DNA from: Verrucomicrobiota bacterium
GTDB lineage: Bacteria; Verrucomicrobiota; Verrucomicrobiia; Limisphaerales; Pedosphaeraceae
NCBI GenBank assembly: GCA_021325145.1
Contig: JAJPHR010000104.1
Span: 1 to 35,842, forward strand
DNA length: 35,842 nucleotides
Direction: 5' to 3'
The translations under genes and the position numbers were made by a program. Positions 23,281-31,006 of this stretch are shown here, in pieces. Numbering within the stretch: the first letter of the stretch is position 1; every line of letters begins with the position of its first letter. The notes beneath the pieces are model-generated. The model was not told where the DNA came from. It worked only from the letters and a program-made list of their open reading frames with translations, and searched no databases.

Positions 23281-25221
23281 ATGTTCGTTTATCCCAAGAA
23301 ATACGATGTCATTGTTGTTGGCGCCGGCCACGCCGGGGTTGAGGGTGCCTTGGCAGCCGCTCGCATGGGGTGCCAGACATTGCTCCTGACCATCAACGCC
23401 GACACCATCGGCCAAATGTCCTGCAACCCGGCCATCGGCGGCCTCGCCAAAGGGCATTTGGCCCGCGAAATCGATGCCTTGGGTGGCGAAATGGGCAAAG
23501 CCACGGACATGACCGGATTGCAGTTCCGGATGCTCAATACCAAGAAAGGCCCCGCAGTTTGGGCACCCCGAGCCCAATGCGACAAGAAGGCATACCAGTT
23601 TCGCCTCAAATGGGTCTGCGAACGGGAACCAAACCTAGACGTCAAGCAAGGCCAAACCTCCAAACTTCTGCACAACCACGGTCAAGTTCATGGCGTTGAG
23701 ACGACTTTGGAGGTCCAATACCACGCCACTACTGTCATTGTCACGACCGGAACCTTCCTTAGAGGGCTGATGCACATCGGCCAGAATCAGCAATCAGGCG
23801 GCCGGGCGGGTGAATCCGCCGCAATGGGTCTTTCTTCCTCCCTCCAAGAGATTGGAATTGAGTTGGGACGCCTCAAAACCGGCACCCCACCCCGCTTGCT
23901 TCGCCGCTCGATCGACTTTTCAAAGACCGAGCCCCAGCCTGGCGATGAGCCGATTCCCTATTTCACTTACTGGAAGGAGGATTTGTTCCACGTGGAACAT
24001 TCGGGCGTCAACCCTCGCGACCTTGGCCATTCCAATGGCAAGTATCCGCCCGGCTCTGTCCTCGACCATCTCAACGGCCAACTCGCCTGCTACATCACCT
24101 ACACAACCGACGCCACGGCAACCCTCATCCGCGCCAATATCCATAAGTCGCCCATGTATTCCGGGGTGATCGAAGGAGTAGGGCCGCGCTACTGTCCTTC
24201 GATTGAGGATAAAATCGTCAAATTCCCAGAGAAAGAACGCCAGCAGATCTTCCTCGAACCCGAAGGCATCGCCACTGACGAAATCTATGTCAACGGCTTC
24301 TCCACCTGCTTGCCGTTCGAGGTCCAAGTCGAAATGGTTCGTACCATCATCGGCTGCGAAAACGCGGAGATCATGCGTCCAGCCTATGCAGTCGAATATG
24401 ACTTTGCTTTTCCGACCCAGCTTTACCCGTCCTTGGAAACGAAGGCTTGCCGCAATCTCTTCCTGGCTGGCCAAATCAACGGAACATCCGGTTACGAAGA
24501 AGCTGGAGCGCAAGGGCTTATGGCAGGAATTAATGCCGCCAGACGCGTCCAAGGCCGCGATCCCATTATCCTTGGCCGCGACCAAGCCTATATCGGAGTG
24601 CTGATCGACGATTTGGTGACCAAAGGCACCGTCGAGCCCTACCGCATGTTTACGTCCCGAGCCGAATATCGGCTGCTTTTGCGCCAGGATAATGCCGATT
24701 TGAGATTATCCGCCATCGGGCATCAAATCGGTCTCTTGGCCGAGCGCAACTTCCGTCAATTTGAAAGCAAGGAGCAGGCGATTAGAGCCGAGATCGAACG
24801 ATTGGAAAACACGCGTCATGGCTCGGACACTCTGGCCCAATTGCTTCGTTGCCCGGAGTTAACCTATTGCGATCTGCCAGACCGGAATTCCAGCCTTTCG
24901 CAGGAAGTCATTCAGCAGGTGGAAATTGGCATCAAATACGAGGGCTACATCGATCGCCAGGAGCTGGAAGTGGCCAAGCTGAAACAGCTCGAAGACAAGC
25001 AGATCCCGCCCACCTTTGACTATGAATTAGTCCCCAGCCTCCGGACGGAAGCCCGTCAAAAGTTAGGCAAGATTCGGCCCGTAACCCTCGGTCAGGCAGC
25101 ACGAATTTCAGGGGTATCTCCATCCGATATTGGCATCCTGATGGTCTGGCTTAAGCGAGGCGGGCAATTGCCTGCGGGTTCTGAACCGGCTTCAGTACAA
25201 AAAGGGGCGGCGGAAGGATAA
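23281..25221 (+). CDS. mnmG: tRNA uridine-5-carboxymethylaminomethyl(34) synthesis enzyme MnmG (646 aa)
   Basis: With MnmE it modifies the wobble uridine of several tRNAs, using FAD and methylene-tetrahydrofolate. The FAD fingerprint VVGAGHAGVEGA is at 12-23; other family blocks are CNPAIGGLAKGHL (48-60), LKTGTPPR (198-205), GPRYCPSIEDK (301-311), AGQINGTSGYEEAGAQG (396-412) and TSRAEYRLLLRQDNAD. The C-terminal third is the helical MnmE-contacting domain. Residues about 232-265 are longer than in the E. coli protein, and this segment includes LFHVEH (235-240), which is encoded by a perfect parS-type palindrome. ATG at 23281 is the first and family-typical start. mnmG is commonly origin-proximal. 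Confidence 0.97.
   Translation: MFVYPKKYDVIVVGAGHAGVEGALAAARMGCQTLLLTINADTIGQMSCNPAIGGLAKGHLAREIDALGGEMGKATDMTGLQFRMLNTKKGPAVWAPRAQCDKKAYQFRLKWVCEREPNLDVKQGQTSKLLHNHGQVHGVETTLEVQYHATTVIVTTGTFLRGLMHIGQNQQSGGRAGESAAMGLSSSLQEIGIELGRLKTGTPPRLLRRSIDFSKTEPQPGDEPIPYFTYWKEDLFHVEHSGVNPRDLGHSNGKYPPGSVLDHLNGQLACYITYTTDATATLIRANIHKSPMYSGVIEGVGPRYCPSIEDKIVKFPEKERQQIFLEPEGIATDEIYVNGFSTCLPFEVQVEMVRTIIGCENAEIMRPAYAVEYDFAFPTQLYPSLETKACRNLFLAGQINGTSGYEEAGAQGLMAGINAARRVQGRDPIILGRDQAYIGVLIDDLVTKGTVEPYRMFTSRAEYRLLLRQDNADLRLSAIGHQIGLLAERNFRQFESKEQAIRAEIERLENTRHGSDTLAQLLRCPELTYCDLPDRNSSLSQEVIQQVEIGIKYEGYIDRQELEVAKLKQLEDKQIPPTFDYELVPSLRTEARQKLGKIRPVTLGQAARISGVSPSDIGILMVWLKRGGQLPAGSEPASVQKGAAEG
23984..23999. other. 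parS-type chromosome partition site inside mnmG
   Basis: TGTTCCACGTGGAACA is a perfect 16-bp palindrome and fits the bacterial parS consensus (TGTTNCACGTGNAACA) at every fixed position. It is read through as codons 235-240 of mnmG (Leu-Phe-His-Val-Glu-His). parS sites are bound by ParB and cluster near oriC; no parA or parB gene is within this window, and no second copy was found in it. Confidence 0.8.
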
Positions 25222-25237
25222 GAGTTATTGCCGCCCC
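25204..25237 (+). terminator. Stem-loop straddling the mnmG stop codon
   Basis: GGGGCGGC (25204-25211) and GCCGCCCC (25230-25237) pair perfectly around an 18-nt loop that contains the TAA. There is no T-run after it, so it is at best a weak or factor-dependent terminator between convergent mnmG and the EboF-like gene. Confidence 0.3.
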
Positions 25238-25454
25238 ACACACGAACCTCCGTAGAGAACAAAGAAGCATTCGCAACTTAATCGGCCTGCCCCTCTGTGC
25301 AAGCCCAACAAGTAAAAAATATCAAAAAAGTTTTCGCGCCAAACCCGCTGATTTAGAGGAACTTGGGTTGTTTCCGACTTAGACAATACATTGGCCAAGC
25401 TAATCAAACTAAGAACCTATCTCGGCACGACGCATTCGGTTTTGCGGGGCTGCA

Positions 25455-25483
25455 TCGGTAGGGCGTCACTCCGTGCGCGCCGA
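25455..25483. repeat. Cloverleaf-like palindromic element, copy 3 (rearranged fragment, inverted)
   Basis: On the minus strand it contains TCGGCGCGCACGGAGTGACG and then CCCTACCGA, the core of copy 1 with two bases missing. A CCTATCTCGG match to the outer arm lies separately at about 25415-25424, so the element seems interrupted or rearranged. It lies 18 bp from the EboF-like stop codon. Confidence 0.5.
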
Positions 25484-25500
25484 GAACCGCTCCGAGCATG

Positions 25501-26898
25501 CTAGTATAGGACATGCCGCTTGAGCAGGTGGTAAACGTCGGTTGAGCTGACCTGTCCATTCGGCAGCAACTCAGGCCGTGAACTGATCACCAACGGGAAA
25601 TCAACAGCCCGATCCGGACGGCGACCGTGGGAGCCTTTTACCAAATTCGCATCAAGTGGTATGACATCCATCAACATGCGAAAGCCCAGCTTCTTTTGCA
25701 GAAGTCGCCGCAGGATTTTTAGCTTCACCGCTGGAATTTTCGGGTCCAGAAACAGCTCGACGGGGTCATAACCCGGCTTGCGGTGAATATCAATGCAACG
25801 GGCAAAGTCGGGAGCCAGCGAATCATTCAACCAATAATAGTACGTGAACCAGGCGCTTTCAGATGCTATAGCGATGAGATCGCCCGCACGAGCATGGTCA
25901 ATTCCCAATTCCGCCTGCTCCGCGCGATTCAGGACCTTTTCCACACCCGTAATGGATTCGATGGTGGCCCGCACCTTTTTCTCGATGGAACGGTCATTTA
26001 GATAGATGTGCGCGATCTGGTGATCCGCCACCGCAAGGGCTTTGCTGGCTCCGCAATCCAGCAATTCCAATCCCAGCTCCTCCTTGACGACCAGCCAGCG
26101 TTCTTCTCGCAACCATCGGTTAATGTGAACGGGAGCATCGACCTGAGTGATCCCGTATTCGGAGAGTAGAATGACCTGGACGGAGCGCTGGGCGAAGAAG
26201 TCGAGAAGGTCGCCAACAATGGCATCGATCTCCCGGAGATCTTGCACAATATCCGGATGCCGGGGTCCAAGGCGCTGCAAGTTGTAGTCGAGATGCGGCA
26301 GATAAACCAGGCTGAGCGTTGGCGAGTGGTTGGTTTCAATCCACTTGGCGGAATTGGCGATCCAGCGACTGGCGGCGTCCCGAGCGCCCTGGGGCGTCTT
26401 CACGCCAGCGGCAGGTCCCCAGAAAGTGGCGAAGGGAAATTCTCCGAGGTCCTTCTTGATTTTGGGACGGATGGAATAAGGCCAGGAATAAATGTCAAAG
26501 AACTTGCGTCCGTCCGCTGGATAAATCGGGCGCGGAGTGATGGAATAATCCGCGGTGGAATACATATTGTACCACCAAAAAAGCTTCGCGCAGGTGAACC
26601 CGGGCTCCAACTCCCGCAGTTCCTCCCAAATCTTCCGACCGTGGACGAGGTGGTTCGATTGTTTCCAGAACTGGACTTCAGCGAGCTCGCGGTTATACCA
26701 GCCGTTGGCTACGATGCCGTGTTGTGCCGGCGGCGTGCCGGTGAGATAACTCGACTGAGCCGTGCAGGTGACCGCCGGGAATGCGGGAACGATGTTCGCC
26801 TTGGCGCCCCGGCCGAGGAATTGATTGATCCGCGGCGTGGCCGGGCCGAGCAACGATTCGGTGAGACCAACGACGTTAAGGACAGCAGTGCGTTTCAC
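25501..26898 (-). CDS. eboF: EboF-like alkaline phosphatase/nucleotide pyrophosphatase family protein (465 aa)
   Basis: Belongs to the phosphodiesterase/nucleotide pyrophosphatase branch of the alkaline phosphatase superfamily. FPAVTCTAQSSYLTGTPPAQ followed by HGIVANGWY aligns with the nucleophile region of that family, T44 being the likely nucleophile. LPHLDYNLQRLGPRHP and the C-terminal GSHGRRP supply metal-ligand-like residues. Two usual ligands look changed: the first Asp region reads LNVVGLT and the SDHG motif reads SEYG. The start is GTG at 26898. No signal peptide. It lies 214 bp downstream of the EboD-like gene; this pairing is what supports the Ebo assignment (EboF is the phosphatase-like member of the ebo cluster). 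Substrate unknown; a generic phosphodiesterase is the alternative. Confidence 0.7.
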   Translation of the reverse strand: MKRTAVLNVVGLTESLLGPATPRINQFLGRGAKANIVPAFPAVTCTAQSSYLTGTPPAQHGIVANGWYNRELAEVQFWKQSNHLVHGRKIWEELRELEPGFTCAKLFWWYNMYSTADYSITPRPIYPADGRKFFDIYSWPYSIRPKIKKDLGEFPFATFWGPAAGVKTPQGARDAASRWIANSAKWIETNHSPTLSLVYLPHLDYNLQRLGPRHPDIVQDLREIDAIVGDLLDFFAQRSVQVILLSEYGITQVDAPVHINRWLREERWLVVKEELGLELLDCGASKALAVADHQIAHIYLNDRSIEKKVRATIESITGVEKVLNRAEQAELGIDHARAGDLIAIASESAWFTYYYWLNDSLAPDFARCIDIHRKPGYDPVELFLDPKIPAVKLKILRRLLQKKLGFRMLMDVIPLDANLVKGSHGRRPDRAVDFPLVISSRPELLPNGQVSSTDVYHLLKRHVLY

Positions 26899-26925
26899 GG
26901 AAGTGCGCCAATGATCCGGGCGCGA

Positions 26926-26976
26926 AGCTCCAGCTCTGCGCGGACACCAGCAGCCGCCACGAGCAGAGCCGGAGTT
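26926..26976. repeat. Imperfect palindromic element between eboD-like and eboF-like genes
   Basis: AGCTCCAGCTCTGC (26926-26939) and GCAGAGCCGGAGTT (26963-26976) are complementary at 12 of 14 positions around a 23-nt loop. It is unlike the other repeat families in the window and may be a mobile palindromic unit. It lies in the gap where a middle gene of an ebo cluster might be expected. Confidence 0.4.
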
Positions 26977-27112
26977 CTACATTCCGCTTTTTCCATCGAG
27001 ATTTCACCCATCATCATAACCTCGTCGGTCTGAGCACCGCGCCGGGGTTAAGATTAGGCCCAAGATGAGGACTAAGCAAAGAACGGTTTTGAAACCGGCA
27101 GATAGCTATTCA

Positions 27113-28297
27113 TTAGTATAGTATAAGCTTCGCGCGGCGCATGTGGCGGTCATGAAGTTCGTGAATGGCTTCCACGATCTTCGCCGGGACCATTTCATGG
27201 ACTTCAAAGCCGCGGCCGAGATCGCGCAGAAGCGTGATGGCGAGTTCGCCGCCGAGGTGCTCGCGAAATTCCTCCAGGCCGTTCAGAACCAGGAGGCATT
27301 GGTTGGAATCAGCGTGCAGCAATTCGTTCGCGTAAAGCTCGAATCCCAGCGCTTCCAGCAAAGTGAGGATGCGCTCCGCGGCCCGTGCGCCCAGAAACTC
27401 CATCTTGCGCGAATAAATAACATCCAGCGCAATGCCAATGGCCACCGCCTCACCGTGGCGGATTTTGTATTCAGACAATTGTTCGAGCTTGTGCGCCGAC
27501 CAATGGCCGAAATCTAGGGGCCTAGCCGAGCCGAATTCGAACGGATCGCCCGAAGTGGCGATGTGGTCGAGATGCAACTCAGCGCAGCGACGGATGAGCC
27601 GCTGCATGGCCGGCGGATCGAACGCGGCGAGCGATTTGGCTTCCTGTTCGATGGCCTCGAAAAATTCACGATTCCGAATCAATGCCACCTTGACAGCTTC
27701 GACATAGCCCGCGCGCTTGTCGCGGACGGAAAGCGACTCCAGCATGTCGAAGTCATTGACCACCGCAAACGGCGGAGTGAACGTCCCGATAAAATTCTTT
27801 TTCCCGAAGGCGTTAATGCCATTCTTCACGCCCACCCCGGAATCGGCCTGGCTCAGCGTCGTGGTGGGAATGCGCACGTGCCGCACGCCGCGATGCGCCG
27901 TGGAAGCGGCCAGACCGGCCATGTCCAGCAACGCGCCGCCGCCCACCGCGATGACATACGAGTGACGATCAATGTGAAAGCGGTCGATGTGCGAATGGAT
28001 TTCCGAGACGTGAAAGTAGGAATTCTTCGTGCGTTCGCCGCCTTCGAGGATCAGGGGCGGGCAGACCAATTTCAACCGGGGAGCGGCGGCGAAGAACGCT
28101 TCAATTTCCCGGCCCAGCTCCGGCCGCGCTCGGGCAAGAGATTCATCCAGCACCACCAGGACGCCATGCACGCGTTCTGCGCCCTCGGAAACGAGCACTT
28201 CCCGCAGGAGCGGATTGGCCGGAGCAAAAACATCCCGGGTGAAATGGACCCGAAGCTGGTAGCCGACCTGAATGGTGCGTTGAATGCCGGACATCAT
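27113..28297 (-). CDS. eboD: EboD-like 3-dehydroquinate synthase family protein (394 aa)
   Basis: A sugar-phosphate-cyclase fold: NAD-binding VIAVGGGALLDMAGLAAS at 115-132, RIPTTTLSQADSGVGVKNGI at 142-161, and metal ligands E200 (GYVEAVKVALI), H265 (LDFGHWSAHKLE) and H282 region (RHGEAVAIG). Classical AroB has LNFGHT-x-GH; the GHWSAH form and the N-terminal extension (QRTIQVGYQLRVHFT) fit the EboD group rather than AroB itself. In cyanobacteria and Pseudomonas, ebo genes go with transport or modification of secondary metabolites; the reaction is not established here. Two adjacent ATGs begin the frame; the first is used. Only the EboF-like gene accompanies it. AroB is the alternative, less likely. 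Confidence 0.72.
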   Translation of the reverse strand: MMSGIQRTIQVGYQLRVHFTRDVFAPANPLLREVLVSEGAERVHGVLVVLDESLARARPELGREIEAFFAAAPRLKLVCPPLILEGGERTKNSYFHVSEIHSHIDRFHIDRHSYVIAVGGGALLDMAGLAASTAHRGVRHVRIPTTTLSQADSGVGVKNGINAFGKKNFIGTFTPPFAVVNDFDMLESLSVRDKRAGYVEAVKVALIRNREFFEAIEQEAKSLAAFDPPAMQRLIRRCAELHLDHIATSGDPFEFGSARPLDFGHWSAHKLEQLSEYKIRHGEAVAIGIALDVIYSRKMEFLGARAAERILTLLEALGFELYANELLHADSNQCLLVLNGLEEFREHLGGELAITLLRDLGRGFEVHEMVPAKIVEAIHELHDRHMRRAKLILY

Positions 28298-28656
28298 TGC
28301 AGTCTGCGGATTAGACGGCGGCAGTGGAAGTTTATTTCAAATCCAACAAACTTAAATACGCCTTGGAATGGTCGGAATTTGTACGATAAACTCCGGCGGC
28401 ATTCCTATGGAAACAAATCCGGCTCCGGGCCACGCGCCAACCCAGCCTTTGGCGCGAGTAGCGGCAAAGTGGCCGCGCGGAGGAACGCACGGTCATGGGG
28501 GCTCACGCTCGTCTTGCTGGCCGAAGCGATGCTCTTGCGCGTACGGGTTTATCACCTCGGCTTTTCCAGGCTGCGCTGACCGGAATGGTCGCCACTGCAT
28601 GGTCAGTGAACTTCCACGCTGGACTGGTTGGTGCGCGGGGCCGAAGCTAGAATTTT
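28298..28656. other. Divergent intergenic region between eboD-like and the orphan membrane protein
   Basis: 359 bases with no supported complete gene. A plus-strand stretch around 28490-28579 encodes a hydrophobic run (WGLTLVLLAEAMLL, then RVRVYHLGF) and a stop; it could be the remnant of a small membrane or biosynthesis protein, but its frame has no matching start or continuation. Promoters for both flanking genes must lie here; none was identified with confidence. Confidence 0.45.
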
Positions 28657-29841
28657 ATGGCATCCAAAGCTCGTAAGGCACGACGAGAAGCAGCAAGAGC
28701 AGCTGCTAAGAAAGCTGGCGATGACATTTCTGCTCCCATCACGGCAATGCCCGCTCTGCAGCAGAAAGTCGATAGGAAAGAGGGTAAAGAGGCCACAGGC
28801 TCCAATAACCCACAGGATAATGATCCGCAAAATGCCACTCGTGCGAAGGCGGTTCGAAGCGTCTTCTCGAGTATCGTGATAGCTGCCGGCGGCATTCTCG
28901 TCGTTATGGTCTGGCTCCTGAGCGTTACAGCCAATGGTTTTTTCGGGTTCTTCTCCGAGAACCCCGCAGTTCAGTTGTTCCCGATTTCCTTGGTGCTTTG
29001 CTTGATAATATTTGTTGCGATTCATAGATTTGTCGGGACTTACAAGAAAAATAAGCCGTGGTACAATGTGGCAACACTCCTCAGCGTTGCGATTTTCACA
29101 ACCGCTTCTTTGCTTGTGCAACAACGAAGATCAGAAGACCGACACCTCGCCGCCCAGCGCAAACAGGACCATGACATCATAACCAGTGTTCCAAGTCGTT
29201 TTGATGAATTAGGAATGCGTTTCGAGAGAACGACTTCAAACTCCGATATACTGCACAATATTTCGCCTACAAATCTGAGTTTATTGTTTTCGGTTAGCGT
29301 TCCAAACTGCCTGTACTTAACTAACGATTGCCTCATGTTCACTGGCGATTACTTGGCGTTCTCAAATCTTAATGCAGTACTCGTAGTTCCAGTCCCCCAT
29401 GGACAACGAAATGTTACAGTACGATTCGGAATTGAAAATGCTTCGAGATCAACAGTCGAATATTTGGACTTAGCATTCGGTTTGTATGAGGGATTAAACT
29501 GTATTCCGGGTGAAGGATTTGAGAAAATAGGCTCACGAGATGGCCATTTCCGCTTTTTATCGTTCGAAAAGGAATTTGTCCCTGCGCGAAAAGTGGATTG
29601 GATTCCGGAAATGACGTTTGCGCCAGAAATTGGTTCCGAGCACTTCTTGACGAACAAAATACCATTTTCAATATGGGTTTCCGCCAAGAATGTTTCGCCT
29701 TTTATAGTTGCGTTCCAGATTTCATTCGCCGATGAGGGGACCAACGCATTCGCACCGCAGTTGATTCCTTTTGCTGAATATAAAATTTCTGCGGATCATT
29801 CTTATTCAAATTTACTCAATGGGAACTGGCGAAAACCGTGA
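28657..29841 (+). CDS. Orphan membrane protein of unknown function (394 aa)
   Basis: Not recognised. Residues 1-65 are a Lys/Arg/Ala-rich, probably cytoplasmic, tail (MASKARKARREAARAAAKKA). Three hydrophobic segments follow at about 68-90 (SVFSSIVIAAGGILVVMVWL), 106-123 (QLFPISLVLCLIIFVAIH) and 137-154 (NVATLLSVAIFTTASLL). Then a charged linker (QQRRSEDRHLAAQRKQDHD) and a soluble beta-rich domain of about 200 residues with Ig-like or beta-sandwich character. The gene is visibly AT-richer than its neighbours, with codons such as TTA, ATA and GAA common, which suggests recent acquisition. It stands alone between eboD-like and asd. Role unknown; the gene itself is well supported by length and composition. 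Confidence 0.75.
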   Translation: MASKARKARREAARAAAKKAGDDISAPITAMPALQQKVDRKEGKEATGSNNPQDNDPQNATRAKAVRSVFSSIVIAAGGILVVMVWLLSVTANGFFGFFSENPAVQLFPISLVLCLIIFVAIHRFVGTYKKNKPWYNVATLLSVAIFTTASLLVQQRRSEDRHLAAQRKQDHDIITSVPSRFDELGMRFERTTSNSDILHNISPTNLSLLFSVSVPNCLYLTNDCLMFTGDYLAFSNLNAVLVVPVPHGQRNVTVRFGIENASRSTVEYLDLAFGLYEGLNCIPGEGFEKIGSRDGHFRFLSFEKEFVPARKVDWIPEMTFAPEIGSEHFLTNKIPFSIWVSAKNVSPFIVAFQISFADEGTNAFAPQLIPFAEYKISADHSYSNLLNGNWRKP

Positions 29842-29878
29842 TTTCTCAAATTAGTGCACTACCCTGCTTTGACATCGG

Positions 29879-29908
29879 TTGACACTTGGGACCGGCGCGG
29901 GCTATAGT
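29879..29908 (+). promoter_or_regulatory. Sigma70-type promoter for asd
   Basis: TTGACA (29879-29884), 18-bp spacer, TATAGT (29903-29908). The -35 is a perfect consensus and the -10 is five of six. A transcript would start near 29915, leaving only about seven bases before the ATG at 29922, so the mRNA would be nearly leaderless. A second TTGACA at 29869-29874 has no matching -10. Confidence 0.6.
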
Positions 29909-29921
29909 GGCTGGCTCTGGT

Positions 29922-30935
29922 ATGAACAAAACACCGCATGTGGCCGTGGTCGGCGCGACGGGTGCCGTTGGCGTCGAGATGATCAAAACGCTGGAAAAGC
30001 GCAAGTTTCCGGTGGGCAAATTGACTTTATTGGCCTCCGCCCGCTCCGTGGGCAAGAAGCTGAAGTTTCGAGGCGAAGAGACCGCGGTGAAGGAGTTGAC
30101 CAAAGACTCATTCAAAGGAATCGACATCGCGCTGTTCAGCGCGGGCGGGAGCATCTCGAAGGAGTTCGCACCCATTGCCGCCAAGGCGGGTTGCGTCGTC
30201 ATCGACAACTCCAGCGCCTTTCGGATGGATGAATCAGTGCCGTTGGTGGTGCCCGAGATCAACGCCGGCGACGTGAAGTTGCACAAGGGCATCATCGCAA
30301 ACCCGAATTGCACGACGGCGATCACATTGATGGCGCTCTACCCGCTGCATCAAGCTTTCAAGGTCAAACGGATCTTTGCGTCGAGTTACCAGGCGGTTTC
30401 TGGCACGGGAGCGAAGGCGATTGAGGAATTGGAACGGCAGGTCGGCGAAGTAGTGGCGGGCAAGCCCGTGACCAAGGAAGTTTATCCCCACCAGATTGCC
30501 TTCAACGTCCTCCCGCACGTCGATTCCTTTTTGGACTCCGGCTACACGAAGGAAGAGATGAAGATGCAGAACGAGGGGCGCAAGATCATGCATCATTCCT
30601 CGTTTCGCGCGAGTGTCACCTGCGTGCGTGTGCCGGTGTATCGAGCGCATTCGGTGGCCGTCAGCGCGGAATTTGAAAAACCGGTGAGTGTGGAAACCGC
30701 GCGCGCGGCGCTGTCCAAAGCGCCCGGCATTGATGTAGTGGATGCGCCGGAAAAAAAGGAATACCCGCTGCCGCTCTACGTCGCCGAAAAATACAACTGC
30801 CAGGTGGGACGAATCAGGATGGACTGCGCGCTGGAGAACGGCCTTTGTTTCTGGGTTGTCGGCGATCAATTGCTCAAAGGCGCGGCGCTCAACGCGGTGC
30901 AAATCGCGGAAGAGTTGCTGAAAGCGGCCGCTTAA
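29922..30935 (+). CDS. asd: Aspartate-semialdehyde dehydrogenase (337 aa)
   Basis: Makes aspartate-4-semialdehyde from aspartyl phosphate with NADPH, feeding lysine/diaminopimelate, threonine and methionine synthesis. NADP-binding GATGAVG at 11-17, SSAFRMD at 98-103, and the catalytic cysteine in ANPNCTT (C130). SSYQAVSGTGAKAIEEL and RVPVYRAHS carry further active-site residues including the catalytic His. Normal length. The frame can extend 12 codons upstream, but ATG at 29922 fits both the family start and the promoter just upstream. Single gene; the next gene begins 71 bp later and may be co-transcribed. Confidence 0.96.
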   Translation: MNKTPHVAVVGATGAVGVEMIKTLEKRKFPVGKLTLLASARSVGKKLKFRGEETAVKELTKDSFKGIDIALFSAGGSISKEFAPIAAKAGCVVIDNSSAFRMDESVPLVVPEINAGDVKLHKGIIANPNCTTAITLMALYPLHQAFKVKRIFASSYQAVSGTGAKAIEELERQVGEVVAGKPVTKEVYPHQIAFNVLPHVDSFLDSGYTKEEMKMQNEGRKIMHHSSFRASVTCVRVPVYRAHSVAVSAEFEKPVSVETARAALSKAPGIDVVDAPEKKEYPLPLYVAEKYNCQVGRIRMDCALENGLCFWVVGDQLLKGAALNAVQIAEELLKAAA

Positions 30936-31006
30936 GAACTGTTCGTTCGGCGTTGCCAAGTTTTTTATTGCGTCAATAAGGCCGCGGCTTAGGCTCTGTC
31001 CATTGC

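Noticed and set aside
27563..28579. 338-codon plus-strand frame over the EboD-like gene
   Set aside because: Mostly antisense to a well-supported gene; its tail after 28490 is noted only as a possible remnant.
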